NCBI RefSeq assembly: GCF_000972845.2
Contig: NC_040020.1
Coordinates: forward strand, 2,976,669-3,040,668
DNA from: Larimichthys crocea
Lineage: Eukaryota > Chordata > Actinopteri > Sciaenidae
Reading direction: 5' to 3'
DNA: 64,000 nt
Shown here: positions 13,189 through 26,091 of the stretch, in pieces
Layout of the letters: every line of letters starts with the position of its first letter
How positions within the stretch are numbered: position 1 is the first letter of the stretch
Notes under the pieces: model-generated
Seen by the model: only the letters and a program-made list of their open reading frames with translations
Databases searched by the model: none
What the model was told of the DNA's origin: nothing
Program-made: the position numbers and the translations under genes

Positions 13189-13616
13189 ATGTGTTATCTT
13201 GAAATAAATCCCATTAATGATACATAATCATACTCATTCAGTCTCTACCTGTCGAGGGCTATCGCGCTCATGGAGTAGATGCTGGCGAACACCGCAGTGA
13301 CCGGGAAGAAGTTGTGAAACCTGCAGTACACTTCTCCAAAGTACCAGTCTCCGTGCGAGGCGTAGACGAAGTTAATGAGCGTGTTGAAAGCAGCCATGGA
13401 CACATCGGAGAAAGCCAAGTTCAGCAGGAAATAGTTGGTGACAGTTCTCATCCGCTTGTGAGCCAAAATAATCCAAATCACAATCAAGTTTCCGAAAACC
13501 GCCACAGCCAGCACGGTGCTGTACGCCACCGACCAGAGCGCGATGCGCCAGGCCGGCTGCACGAACTGGTTGGTCAGATTTCTGGATGTGTTGGATTCAT
13601 CCCGTTCAGATGCCAT
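8359..13616 (-). CDS. tacr3: Tachykinin receptor, NK3 (neuromedin-K receptor) type
   Basis: Coding exons, in transcript order, are 13249-13616, 11635-11823, 11356-11506, 8665-8861 and 8359-8581. They join in one frame to 375 residues, and the five-exon layout matches tachykinin receptors. This is a class A GPCR for neurokinin-type peptides at the neuronal surface, coupling in the family to Gq/phospholipase C. Visible landmarks are N-glycosylation sites NTS and NLT at residues 9 and 13, NQFVQPAW before TM1, [22 protein letters not shown] across TM1-TM2, ALDRYMAI (DRY motif) after TM3, GGEIPGDSS and AKRKVVKMMI in loop 3, and NPIIY in TM7. [17 protein letters not shown] and the tail [10 protein letters not shown]...SSYDELEL favour NK3 over NK1 or NK2. 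The paralogue letter cannot be assigned. Start ATG is followed by an intact N-terminus. Intron 1 contains a solo LTR and a TCTA microsatellite. Confidence 0.93.
8862..11355. other. Large intron 3 of the tachykinin receptor gene
   Basis: About 2.5 kb between exons 3 and 4 of the receptor. Open frames seen here, for example near 9473-9893, have no recognisable protein similarity. No repeat family is confidently identified. Confidence 0.5.
12417..12950 (-). mobile_element. Solo LTR, minus orientation, in receptor intron 1
   Basis: Read on the minus strand the segment shows an ordered LTR plan: a TATA box (ACTATATAAGGG near 12556-12570), then about 90 bp further a poly(A) signal AATAAA (GTAATAAACTTG near 12460), and an end of the form TTCAAACA near 12417. 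The upstream part has imperfect internal repeats (AGAGGCTA with TAACTGAGG/TAACTGGGG). No internal retroviral genes flank it. Exact ends and the target-site duplication were not resolved. Confidence 0.6.
13126..13188. repeat. (TCTA)n microsatellite
   Basis: About 15-16 perfect ATCT/TCTA units in intron 1 of the tachykinin receptor gene. Confidence 0.95.
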
Positions 13617-13619
13617 TCC

Positions 13620-15700
13620 TCAAAGAGTCCCCAGTCAGGATCTGAGTCAGTCTGCTGCTGCAGGGCGACATAAATCACTTTGGCACCTCTGATGCGCTAC
13701 ATACGCGTAAACACGTGACCAAACAGACTGAGAGAGAGAGAGTGGTCCTGACGCAGCCGCTCATTCATTCACAACTGATGAGAATAAAACCAGTTGATCA
13801 GGTTTTAGCCTGGCGCAGATCTTGATCTGATAAATCCATCAAAGGCTGCCAAGCTGACCTGATCTGATCTGAGCATGTATCAGTACTTCATGCTGATATT
13901 ACAGCAGAAATATAAATTTATAATAAATAAAATAAGTGTTGTTGTTTTAGCAGGTTTTACGCACACATGCAGGAAGTGTTCAGAGCTTACTTATGCAGAG
14001 AAATGTGCTGTGACTGTTATATAATTATAATGATTTCATTGTGCAGTAGCTGGTTGTGGTGGAGCTATAACTATTTTGTATGAGAGTGCATCTACTGATT
14101 ATTTTCTTCATGGATTCATCTGCTGATTAGTCTCTCTATTTATAAATTGAGTGTTTGTTTGTACAAAAGTATAGTTGTAATAATAGAAGAAGATCTTTAC
14201 AATCACACAGAAATGTGAGATGCCAGGGGAGCAGTTAGGGGTTCAATATTTTGAGAGCATGGATACCACCACCGCTTTAGGTGAGAGAGCATGTACTTCA
14301 TCTCCAGTAAATGCTGGACTAAGAATCCTCTTTACCACAGCAAAGCAGCAATTGGCAACCTAGGTGAAAACCTGGGATCCTAACCGCTAAACCATATGGG
14401 ACTTATAACCCAGAACCCAATAGTACAATAGTACAAACCACCAAATAATAAAAAAAAAAAAAATCAAAATGATCAAAAGCAGCAAATCTTTACATATGAG
14501 AAACAGGCAACCATGATATGTATTTGCATGAACGATGGGTGAATGACTTTTCAGTCAGTTGACAATTTATCAACTAATCATTTTGGTTCTGCTCTTGTAG
14601 TTTAATGTCATTTTGTAAAATGACTAAAGCTGCTGTTTGTTGTGAAGTAAGGCGTACATTATTCCCTCTGAAACGCTGTGGAGTAGAAGTAGAAAGTAGC
14701 ATGAAACACACAAGTAATCCTTACATTTGTACTTTGTTACTAATATAAGAGATTACATTACATCCATCAGGGAGACAATTCAGAATAAATGCATCCATCC
14801 TCGTCCTTCAACCTGATCTAAACCTGATCCGCAAGTGTGCATTGTGATCCAGCCCGTGAGACTAGCTACTGTTAATGTCCGTACAGTTTCATTTCAAAGA
14901 CCGTTTTCTGTCCTGCATTAGAGCTTCAGTCTGACGGAGAGTCTGAGTGTGATACAGTTAATCCTTAATAACTGTGCCATCCAAATAAAGCTTATAGCTT
15001 CAGGATTTTATGTAGACTGTATTATATAACCATAAGCTCAAGTGTAAAGGCCATTAAGTCTTTTGATGTTGTGGATCCCTGCATGTAACTTTTACTCTAA
15101 GAACAATTAATTCAAAGACAACTCTTCATGATCCACCTCCAAATTTATCTCCAGATGTCTACCGAACATCCAGAGGCTGTTTTCTGTCTGCAGTCTGAGG
15201 AAAACATGAAACCTTTTAGTGAACAGAAAGGCTGCAACCACAGCTGCCCCATACTGATCAGGAGGGAAGAAAATCAATCAAATCATCAACAAAGAGAAAA
15301 TGACATTAATTAAGATTTATCCCAGGGCGGGTGATCACAAAAGTGTCCACTTTGATGTTTCTACAACAGATTGTTAGGATGTGTTTGTGTTAAGATGTAT
15401 GTGCTTAGATAAGTTGTCCTGTGTAAAAGCATGTTTGTATTCATTCATCAGTTTGACGTTCACACATCTGGTAGAGCTCTCAGCGGAGGTCTAAGAAAGA
15501 TATATTGGTGTTGTTCTTGAAGCTTGAGGATGAGTAACAGATCAGGCTCAGTAGGGGACCCTAAATGCTAATAAGAGCTACAGAGGGCCACAAAAATATA
15601 AAGCCATTCCAGATGTGGAGTTTACCAAATGTATATCAAAGCTGTATCTTTCTATGTTGAATGGAAGTGTCTGTGATCTCCTCAGCACTGATATTAAACC
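13620..15700. other. Upstream flank of tacr3; no gene seen
   Basis: Presumed promoter side of the minus-strand receptor gene, with a short GA run near 13730. No coding sequence or clear repeat family is recognised. Confidence 0.35.
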
Positions 15701-16130
15701 ATCAACTAAGATCAACTTGTCTGTTGTGTGGCTTCCCCAGGCCAGACGAGCTATATAGTTCCTCCAGCAGGTTCTGGGTCTACCCCGGGGTCTCCTTCTA
15801 GATAAACATGTTTTGTATCTGTGATCTCATTCTTTAAGTCGCTACCCATGGCCATAGGTGAGTGTTAAAATGTAGATGACTTAAAAAATCGGTCCATAAC
15901 ATCTGCAATATCACACAAATCTGCTGGTCCATCTCACGCCCCATTTTCCTATTGCTCGTGAACAAGACCCCAAGGTACTTGAACTCCTTCGCTTGGGGCA
16001 GCAACTCGTTGCAAACCCAGAGCAAGTTGCGAAAGATGCCTCATCAAGTCATCAAACAACTCTCTGTAAACGCTCATAAACTGTCCCATCTCTACCATCC
16101 ATCCCAGATGACGCAAACGTGGCAATAAAA
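15700..16130 (-). mobile_element. LINE reverse-transcriptase fragment (decayed)
   Basis: Minus-strand readings include KEFKYLGVLFTS followed by KMGREMDQQI, the conserved segment after the reverse-transcriptase palm in many fish non-LTR elements. They also include ETPG...QNLLEELYSS near 15720-15800. Frameshifts separate the pieces, so this is a relic; the clade is not resolved. Confidence 0.7.
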
Positions 16131-16139
16131 ACATTGTTC

Positions 16140-18595
16140 TTTGACTTGAAGTGAGTCATTCTGTTTATAGAATAAATTAAAAGATTTATATTACTGGGCA
16201 TCATCCAAAAAAATAAAAAATCAAAAACCAAAATCTCAAATCAGACTTCAAACTGGGACCAGTGAAGTGAATCTGCCTCACAGGGAAAGTTTCCAGTTGG
16301 TGTCTTTTTTTCTCCGACTGCCAATTAGTTTAAAAAGTACCCGCTGTGCTTGTTTTTATGAGCTGTTATGTGTTGTTTCATGTCGATACTCATATTGTCA
16401 CATCTGGTCTGCATAGTTTAGCATCCCCTAACATTTTCTGAGCACACGGAAGTATATTTAAATTTATGGGTCAGTCTCTTTGGAGCACACAAACACATAA
16501 ACACAATCATGCTGTGGAAAAGACTCTCATTAGCCAGGGGGGGCAGGTGTTTCAGGCCACTCCCTGACTCAAATGTCACTGTTCAAACCTTTTCCAAACA
16601 CACCCTGTCCCCCAAAAAGGTCACAGGCTATTAAGTAACAGTTTCAAAAATATTTTCACTCAATTTCATATGAATAATTGAGGCATCATTTAATCACAAG
16701 GGAAGCAACAGCAGGGGAGATGAGTGTGTCTCTTTGTCTGCTGTCTGATCTGTGTGTACGCAGATGACGTTGGTTTAAAGCAAATAACACCGACACTGAC
16801 TGACAAGTAGTTTTGTACAGTAGTGCGGTCCAGTCGGTATAATCCTGTGGAGAAAAGTAAACTTGTAAAGAGGTTTTGCATCATTTCAGTCTTTAATAAC
16901 GTCGCCAGCTGTGTATAAATGGATGACTTTCAATCTGTCCTGTCAACTAAAGCAATTTGTCTGAAACTGGATGGCTGAACATCTCTACCGACACGAGGCA
17001 GTTGCTACTGTTGAGTGGAAATAAAGCTCTCTAGGGCACCCATGTTGTTAATTCAATGGTTTGTATTGTCCCCTGACTGTTCATCAGTAGCAGCAAAAGT
17101 TTCACAGTCATGTAGTTTTATTGTTAAAACCTTTTTTCCCACCTTTGAAGCCAACTGGTATGAAAAATAGATTGGAAAAACTTTCTTTGGGTCAACACAG
17201 ACATCAGAAACAAGACAAAGGGCCTCAACTACATGCTTCATGTTTCTAAAAGGAAGTATAGACTGTATACCACACAGCCAATACCGTCAGGCACGGTATT
17301 GGCTGTCAGTCAAAGCAAAAAATTCTGCATTAATTTAAGGCTAAATATAATTTGAACAGGTGAGTTATTTAGAAATTCAGCCTCAGTACGGTTGAAGGCC
17401 TGAAACTCTACCAAACAAGATTTCTTTCATAACTTTATGAAAGCTTTAGATTAACCAGTTAATTAAGATTTACTCAAAACTCTACATGAAGGATAATTTA
17501 CACCCTCACAGCTACAAACTGCTACACATACTGTACATCAACCCACGTAAAATACGAATGCTCTGTTACCTTTAGTAGCGTCAAAATGACCTGCATCAGA
17601 TCTGAGGACACTGAGAATGAAATGGCTGAAAACAACTCACAGAGTGGACCCACTTTCACCGATACCGATCTCATTCCTTTAAAAATATAAACTTCTACAT
17701 AAATTCTTACACATGTTATTTTTTGCATGGAGATATTGACGATGTTATGTGATCTGTCTGGACTCCTTTAAACCTGATCCTGTTGATTTATTTTCTGAGC
17801 TATAAATACATTGTAATGCATGAGATAAATTGATTTCCATTATAATGTTTCTAGTACGCCAGGAATTCAGCTCAATAACACAAGAAATACGATGCACACA
17901 ATAATAATGAAGTCCGTTTTGTTCACAAAGTGAATGTTTGTTTTGAAAATTACTTTTTGCACCTTGAATAACTTGAGTAATTTTTATGTGGTTTTCAGGA
18001 AGCACACTGTGATTTAGCTTCTCTTCACATATTCCTCAGAGGGCATTCAAGGTGAGCTATCCAGAAAGAAATTGTTGCATTATACTACAAATAAAATGGC
18101 AAGTCCATTAGTTTCTCCTCTGTCAATCCTATCATTTCTCCACTGGGGACAATTATACATTTATTGTTGGGCTTGAGAGATTTTACACCATCGTCTGCCA
18201 GCAAACATAAAGCAAAATGTGTGTTACCACCTGTGTTACCTCCAAAATACAATACTGACTAAATGTAATCCCTGTTTTGCATTAAACGGTCTTTAAGTCT
18301 TTAAAGGCTTTTTTTTAGTTTTCATGACTTTCATGCAGTTAAAGCTTGTTGGGTTCAACTGAAGTGAAATGAAATCCACTGGATTTAATTGAACAGACAG
18401 AACGAGCAGATGAGAGACTGACTGACAGAGTGAACGAGTGAGAGGAAGGAGCTTATGATCAAGTAACTGATCCGACAGGATTACATGTCTAAATGGAGCT
18501 TAGGACTTCTCTTGGAAGAGGAAGTGTGAGAGAAATGGCAGAGACCGGAAGGGTTATATGGAGGGGAAAGATGTGAGGTAACCAACATTTCAACA
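16140..18595. other. Gene-poor stretch
   Basis: No recognisable gene. A short perfect hairpin (14-bp arms at 17274-17287 and 17293-17306, 5-nt loop) is the only clear structure noted. Confidence 0.35.
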
Positions 18596-18605
18596 TTTAC
18601 TAGAT

Positions 18606-18956
18606 TAGTGTTTTCCAACCTAGGGTTCGGCGCCTGATCAGTGGGTAACATGATGTGTCTGAGGGGTTGCAAAAAGGTTAATGGGACAGAGAGAAGAAGA
18701 AGAAACTAAATTCTTGTGTTCAGATGTATATTCATCTTTTAATCTTTACTCTTATGTGAAATATTAGATATCTCTGCCTCTTCAAGCCTCAAACATTCAT
18801 TAAAATGAAACAGTCTGAAATGTTTTAGAGGTGAAATCTTGTAGCTCCTACAGTCAAGACAAATATGAAAAGGGATTACATGTCCTCAATGCTTTATGCT
18901 AATGCTTAAGAGTCGCAAGTGAAAAAAGGGTGAGAAGCACAGTTCTAGATCACGAA
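18606..18956. mobile_element. Non-autonomous hAT-like element
   Basis: The left end reads TAGTGTTTTCCAACCTAGGG. The right end, reverse complemented, reads AGAACTGTGCTTCTCACCC. This pair resembles the CAGTGGTTCTCAAAC-type termini of vertebrate hAT elements. CTAGAT flanks both sides, consistent with part of an 8-bp target duplication. There is no transposase frame. Ends are imperfect and the call is tentative. Confidence 0.5.
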
Positions 18957-19262
18957 AGAAGAGTAAAAGAAAGCAGAGATAAGCGAAAATATGTTGATAC
19001 ATGTAAACTGTTTGCACCAATATCACTGCGATGTGTGGTCAGGGTTATTTTCTTGGGTCACCAAAACTAAATTAAATGAACTCTTACCTCAAAGCTCCCA
19101 TAATTAATTGACTTCAAGCAATCATTATTATTATTCTATGATAAATCTGCAATTTATATTTAGCCATTGGGAATTATTTTAGTGTTTCATAGAGCCAGAG
19201 TATTATTATTCTGTTTCATAAAGACTGACCTAAATCATGGAAACTCATCCCTCCAGACTAAC

Positions 19263-19600
19263 CAGTGTCACAATCAATGTGCCAAACTGGTGCGAGTGGG
19301 GCAACAAGAAGAGGACCCAAATGCAGACGATGGAGGCAGAGCAGAGACACAGTCCAAGACAGACAGAAACAACTAGGAGCAGGCAGGAAGTCTAGAAGTT
19401 CAGGGTCAGGTTTGGGTTCTGGCTTGAACGTAAAGGCATGGCAGCTTTGACAGAGACACTGACAGAGGATCTGAATCGGTATATGTACTGCTGGGCTGAT
19501 TATGGGAAATGGGAAGCAGGTGAGTGAGTGAGTGGGTGGGAAAGGTCAGGCAACAGCAGCCCTGCAGAGGGAAATAGGAACTGTCGAAGAGGTGGGTGAT
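19263..19600. repeat. Possible dispersed repeat
   Basis: The segment GAGGACCCAAATGCAGAC followed by GCAGAGACACAGTCC resembles a common teleost dispersed repeat as remembered, but this was not verified. No coding potential is recognised. Confidence 0.3.
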
Positions 19601-19911
19601 GAAGATCGGGTGAATGAATAAAAAGGGATTATTGCAGGACAGGGAAAGGAGGGAAGGTGGAAATGTGTAAGGGCTGGTGGATGAAAAAATGCTGTTTACG
19701 TCACATATTAACATGGGATGCACTTGCAACCTATGTGGTTTTAAACACTGATGTTCAAAGATCTTCAAAGATATGTATGAGAATGTCTTTCTATAAAATA
19801 ATTACTTGGCTGTGGTCATATTTGTTGCATTAAAGTTGTTCAATAGCATGAGTCAGTTGAGGTCGTCTATACAGTCGTCTCTATCAGTTGAGGCTTCTGC
19901 TTAACAGCTTA

Positions 19912-20500
19912 TGTTACGACCCGGCTCGGTAGGTGAGCCGTAACATTGAAAAAGATAAGAAATAAAGGGAAAATGACACTTGCTCTAGGCTTGTCGGTTT
20001 ATTTTTCTTAATTTAACAAAAGGAGGTGAGGGAAAAGGGAACAAAAAGGGCACACGAGTGCTGTTCAAAATAACAAACAAATATAACGAAAAGAGAACTC
20101 TAACAGAGCCTATATCTCACTAAATCACAGAAGAAAAGCATAAACAAAAACCTCACTATTCAATCTACAGTTGTCGATAACAAAACACATCAAAACAGCA
20201 CCCCTTAGACTAGTGAAACTAACAGAAAATCTCTTCATGAGTAATCAGTGTTTAAATCAAAACTAAACCCTGCCCAATCCCAAAACTTCTGACACCAACT
20301 TTAGACACAAAATACGAGGCGAGCTTTTGACAACCACACACACACACACAAAGCCGCCCTGATGCTCCGGCGGCTGCAGTTTAAATGTCCTGGGCCAGGA
20401 CAATTGGACACGCGGATTGGCTAGGCCGGAAGAGGATGCAGAGGGCGTCGCACCAATCCCAATCCTCTGGGCTTCCAGCGACCAATCCGTAACCGTAACA
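19912..20500 (-). mobile_element. Solo LTR with 4-bp target duplication
   Basis: The 589-bp segment begins TGTTACGACCC and ends CCGTAACA, giving TGTTACG/CGTAACA inverted termini. It is flanked on both sides by CTTA (19908-19911 and 20501-20504), a target-site duplication typical of LTR integration. On the minus strand an AATAAA lies roughly 100 bp before the 3' end, so the LTR reads leftward. No internal retroelement genes are adjacent, so it is a recombined solo LTR. Confidence 0.82.
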
Positions 20501-20504
20501 CTTA

Positions 20505-23065
20505 ACATACCAAGAAATGTTGTGGTTGTTGCTTTTGTGGGACCTCAAAGTTGCAGAGCACTCAGAGCGGCTCCTGCTGGTTTGGTGGAAAATAACACAG
20601 AGCAACTTCCTCTTACACCAGAATATGAAATCTGATCTCAAGAACATAAAGGGGAGAGCCGGAAGAGGCAGGACAGAATGAAAGGGAGTAGGGAGGCTGG
20701 CTTTAAACTAAAACAGTCTGTATTTGTGTATGGACCAGTTTGTGGTCACCATTCATTCATGTCTGTGCACGTGAACAGTTAATGTCTCTGACTGGGAAGT
20801 AGCTCGTAGATTGCCTGCATTGCTTTGTTTGCAGGTTATGATATCTTGTATTACTGTTGTTGTACAACTTCCCCTCCTAGTTAGAAAGGTTTCTGAAGTT
20901 CAGTGAGTGTCCAGGAAGCACTTTTTGACAGAAAGGTAAGAACACTGTGTCTTCTATATATTTTGTATACACATTTTGTTGGTGAAAGTTGATTTACATG
21001 TTAATAATTCTCTTTCTGTGCTTGTTGTGTAACTATCAGTGGAGACCTGCCCTTTGCTCTTATGCAATACACGAGAGCAGATAACCAGCTGTTGGAGAAA
21101 AACACTTTGTTTTTATGTCTGTGCTAGTGTGTGTTATTAACTCTTTAAAGGCAGACAGTCTCACACATTTCTGAAAACTAATATGTTTCTTCTCTCCAAA
21201 TTAGTTTCTCAGTTAGCATTGTTAAATCTTCTGTGTTTTATATTATTACAACTACATAATACTTAAATACTTAAATCTGTTTACACGCACAGTATGTATA
21301 TGTATGAAATGTTTATATACTGCCTATAAATGCTAAAAGGAAAGGTTAAAATGAAAGGTTGCCACCTTTTTCTATAGAAATAGTGCTGACAACGTGCAGG
21401 GGTTTATTACGTTCTCCTGCTGATGTTGAAAAATGTTTCAAGGAGTGTGCTGGCAGTGACGCTCTCTGATACTGAAAAGTCGACTCAAGTGTCACTCACA
21501 CAACATCCCTGCGTATTGTCGGAGCAGCGATTTATGTACTGCATGTAAAAAAAAAACATATTCATGATTTATTTTCGCAAAGAGCAACATTTTCGCTGAA
21601 GTTAAAGTTACGTAAGGTGAGGCCTCTAACAGCAGATGTGTGGACCCTTGTGGTTTTGAGTGCTGACCTTGGAGGGTGAGAGGTGATCCAGGGGAGATCA
21701 AAATGCTCTTGCATTCAAAATGTAGCAGTCAGACTTCAGATTAAAAATCACTTTCAAAACGCTTGATGATTTGCTCTCTCTCATATTTCTGAACTTTTAA
21801 GACTGTGCTACACACTCTTCTTTTAATCAGGAGGCATTCATTTACCAAATGAATAAGAATTCCTTTTTCTACATGGTTTGTAGTCATTTGAATGTATTGT
21901 AAATGGACTGTACTTATAAAGCGCCTTTCTAGTCATCCAACCATTCAAAGAGCTTTTACACTACATATCTCATTCACCCATTCTTGTTTAACTTGTTTCA
22001 GTTGTCCCTTTCCTGAGGCATCAGTTGACCTTTACCTTTTCTCTGGAATTCTCTCAAACTATAGTTAAGAGAGCAAACAAGGATCTCAAAACCATTGTTA
22101 AGTAAAGTCTTGCTAACATTAAATTAAACAAGTTTTATTTATTTTCCAGTTTCGCCAAAATACATCATTAAGGTATATTTGATATGCAAAATAATATGCA
22201 TTTAAGCTCAACAAATTGTAATTTATTGATTCAAGAAATGTCAAGTGTATTTAATATCACTACATGAATGTAAGTGTAAGAGGAGAGTTGTGCATTGGTC
22301 TTGCAAGCAGCTGCGTTTTCGTGTTATTACCGGACATAACACCAACCACATACAACCATTCAGCTCTGGAAGTGCTTCACTGAAATTACCACTAATGTGC
22401 AGCAGAGAGGTTGCATAGACACTGCTGTGACTGCCACAGGAACCACTAAAAAAGAAAATCATTATGCTTTTAAAGCAGTGTTGGGGGGAACCCTTTAGGT
22501 TCTCACTTATATTATACAACCTTAAGAAACATTTAAGGCCTGTGACTCAACCCATAAATAAACAATAAAGGTCAGCAGCATCTTGGTCTCTGCTTGAGTT
22601 GCACCAAAGTCCACAGTCCGTATCTCATTTACTGGACTGTTAACAATAAGAAGGACAGGTCAGTCAATGGTCTACTAAAGTTTGTTGTGTCTGTGTGATC
22701 ATTCACAGATCAACACACTGAAACACAGTTGTAATAGTAAATACAATGTTTATTTAGAGGTTGACATATCTACTGGGATCTCGTTTAATGAGCGTAAGAC
22801 TGGGTCAGTTATTAAATGACTAACATCCAGCAATGTTTTTGCACTTTTAATCCCACCAGGCTGACCCTGAGGCATCCAGTATCAGGTTAATCTCATCCGT
22901 CTGGTTTGTCATGTTTACATCTTAAGCAGGTTTTGTGAAACTTGTGAATCTTTACCTTATATTTTAAACGTGTTGGCTTGGTCAGACAGGTCAGACAGAG
23001 ATCAGACAGAGGAATAGGCAACAAAACGGCACTTATCTAACAACCACTTTTTTCTACGCCAACAG
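20505..23065. other. Intergenic and 5' flank of the acy3-like gene
   Basis: No coding region is recognised. Bases 21890-22000 (AATGGACTGTACTTATAAAGCGCC...) look like a common fish interspersed-repeat tail. The acceptor-like TACGCCAACAG directly before the acy3 ATG implies that a non-coding first exon lies somewhere in this stretch, but it was not located. Confidence 0.4.
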
Positions 23066-26000
23066 ATGGAGCACATCTCTTTCCCGCCACTGTCCCGTGT
23101 TGCCATTTGTGGCGGCACCCATGGAAATGAGATGTCTGGGGTGTACATGGTGAGAGAAATGCAACAGAAACAGAAGGCAGATCAAGTTGGATCAGTTTCT
23201 ATAACCACCGTTTTGTCAAATCCACGGGCTGTGGACGCTTGCAGAAGATACATAGACAAAGATCTCAATCGCTGTTTCACAGATGACCTGCTGAGGTAAC
23301 TTTAACAATAAATCGGCCTTGTAATAGTAAACTAAAACTGGAGACAGCTCAAAATCTGAATGTATGTATGTATAAGAAAACTCTTTATTCCATCTTCTGT
23401 CTTCCAGTGCACCCGTAACAGACTCTACACCCTATGAGCTGAGACGAGCCCAAGAGCTGAACGCTCAGCTTGGGCCCAAAGGAAGCCAAGAGGCCGTGGA
23501 TGTGGTCTGTGATCTCCACAACACCACTGCCAACATGGGCCTCTGCTTCATCTTTTACTCCTTAGACTGGATCACCATGCACATTTATAAATACATAAAG
23601 GTATGAGTCATCCAGACAAACATTTAACTTGTTTATTTGACTTCATGACCAGCAGCTGTCTGACTTTAACTACCAAAGATTTAACAAACACAGAGCATGA
23701 CGTAATGGAACTGCAGGTCTTATAATCTTAATATAATGACTGATAATTGACCAATACTCAACATTTGAGAGTTTAAACAATATTATATCTGCAGCTAGTC
23801 ACTTTTTACATATATTTTATATAAATTTTGACCAACAGAGAAAGACGATGAACTTTATTGATTCCCCTTAATGGGGATATTCCTTTTTCAGTCGAGTTTG
23901 GCATATATAGGCCTGAAATACAACCACACGAAAAAAGGGCTTGCAAATGTCAAGAGATGGTAGACGTGATGGCCATGTAGCGTGCCCCTTGGACCTTGGT
24001 TGAGGGCACCTTGGCAGTGCACCTCTCCAGCTCCCAGTCTTGAACCAGTCGCCCTTCAGTTCCTAAGCCAATTTCTTATAGGATGATCTATGATCAAGTT
24101 TTTGTTGAGATATTTTATTTTGGACCAAACTGACTGTTCAAGTAATCTTTACTTAGCATTTTGTCATTATTGTGTTATATGTTGTTTATCATCCATACTA
24201 ATGGTCTCAAGTTAATAATAATTGCATGAACCTCAGTGCATGTTAAAGCTCAAAGGGCTGAACTTAAGTATGCAGAGCTGTCAACAGCCGACTCATTTGG
24301 TTTTCAGAGCAAAATTACCTCTGCGCCTGTGAGAGCAATCCAGCTGGATATACCCATGTCTGAGGCTTATTCCCTCGAGTCGGTGGGCAAACATGGCTGT
24401 GGTAAGTGTGTGTATCTCTCTGCCTGCATCTGCATAAAGTTAAAGACTTCTTTTTTCTGAGCATCGCATCTGTTTCTCTTGTTCTGTAAAGCCATAGAAG
24501 TTGGTCCTCAACCCGGCGGTGTAGTCAGAGCTGATATCTTTAACCTGGTGAAAGAGGCACTGGATCTCACAATAGAGTGGCTACAGGGATTCAACTCTGG
24601 TAAGAAACAACCACTGGTATCTAAGCGGGAAAGATCACTCACTATGTTTTCTTATTTGAAGTTTAAGACTTGAGCTTTTGCTGTTCTGGGTCCTACATTA
24701 TGGAGCAGTCTCCCTCTGTTGGTCAATTCAGAAAACTTTGTTGAGTGTTTCAAATCTCATGCACCATTGCCCTGTTGTGTTGTTATACTTTAACATTTTT
24801 TGCTTGTCTTTCTTTTTTCACTCTTGGTAACCCTGGTTTGAAACAATTTATATCAATGTAGTTCTCTCGTGGTATCTAGCCATGGAGTTTTATTTGTCCA
24901 GGTTTTTTCTGACTTTACCCCAAAAATCTAGGAAGAACATATCTCAAAACCTGGACCCAGTCAAAGTAACATTATTCCACCAGATAGTTTGTTGTACAGA
25001 ACCATCTGTGAAGTCGTCGTTGGAAATTGAACATATTTGGCATGTGATTTAATGAACCATCTGTCTATCATTGCTGATCATGGGTGAACTTCAACGAGTT
25101 AAATCAACAAATCATAAACATAGTCAAACTTTTACCAAAGCCAAGCCTAACTGAACCTCTGTGGTTTGGACAGAAGCACATAGCTTGAAGCCTTAAGATG
25201 GATCTTGTGACTCCAACTGTCTCCTCAGGTTAAAATAACTTTATAACTCGTACTTCCTTCCTTTGCCAACAGGAAGTACTTTTGAAGGAGGTGAAGTGGA
25301 AGTATACAATATGGTGAAGAGTGTAGACTACCCAAGGGATCCTACAACCAATGAGATTACTGCTGCCATACACCCCGAGCTACAGGTACAATACAGGACA
25401 TCTGAGAAATATGCATGCACACATAAGCCTTCACTTAAAGCGGCCAGAATACATGTCTTTCCAATAAAAAATGTGTCAAATGACAACTTTATAATACGTT
25501 TCGGCTCATTGTTTAGCTATCTGGCCTAAATTTTACTCTTCTGATTCAGTGTAATCACTCTCATAGTAACTTTTTTGGCAACAGACAGCTGTTTTTAGCC
25601 ACAGTGCTATAAAAACCCACTCTACAGACAGCTGTTTTTAGCCACAGTGCTATAAAAACCCACTCTACACTACCAACAGACAGATACTTTTCCCCCCAGA
25701 AGAATTGGTAGAGCCCAAAAATAGAGCTAAAAGAGTAAACTATTGGACAATTTCTTTAAACAGTGCAACATATAGTATTTCCATTTGCACGCCTGAAACC
25801 ATAAAGCAAGGACCCTGATTCATGGCAAACAATGAACTCCATATTTGCATTCAAAAGCTGCCGTGGTGAATAATGACGTTCTCCGCCTCTTTCCAGGACA
25901 ATGACTTCAAGCTTCTCCACCCAGGCGACCCCATGTTCCTGAAATTTTCTGGCGAGGCGGTGAAGCACGAGGGAGAAGAACTCTACCCTTTCTTCGTAAA

Positions 26001-26091
26001 TGAATGTGCCTACTATGAGAAGAAGATTGCTTGCCATTTAGGCAAAAAGTTCAATATAACCATCCCGTCCGTAAGTGTGAAGAAGGACTGA
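23066..26091 (+). CDS. acy3: Aspartoacylase-family amidohydrolase (aminoacylase-3 type)
   Basis: Exons 23066-23295, 23408-23600, 24308-24401, 24492-24599, 25273-25385 and 25897-26091 join to 310 residues, the normal length of ASPA (about 313) and ACY3 (about 319). The family is a zinc carboxypeptidase-like deacylase: ASPA cleaves N-acetylaspartate, while ACY3 cleaves N-acetyl aromatic amino acids and mercapturates in the cytosol. Zinc ligands are visible as GGTHGNE (His19, Glu22) and DLHNTT (His114). The catalytic Glu is in IEVGPQP (Glu175). YIDKDLNR, VDYPRD and FVNECAYYEKK are family blocks. GNEMSGVYM and the AYSLESVGKHG segment are closer to ACY3 than ASPA, hence the symbol, but the paralogue is an inference. 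A splice acceptor abuts the ATG, so the 5' UTR is spliced. AATAAA at 26459 is a likely poly(A) signal. Confidence 0.9.
23840..24090. repeat. Dispersed repeat in acy3 intron 2
   Basis: Contains AACTTTATTGATTCCCC near its start, then CCTGAAATACAACCACAC and a GCACCT...AACC segment. A partly similar arrangement occurs at 30391-30560. The pattern suggests a shared interspersed repeat of unknown family. Confidence 0.5.
25581..25666. repeat. Perfect two-copy 43-bp tandem duplication
   Basis: Units 25581-25623 and 25624-25666 are identical, starting ACAGACAGCTGTTTTTAGCC, in intron 5 of the acy3-like gene. Identity suggests a recent event. Confidence 0.9.
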
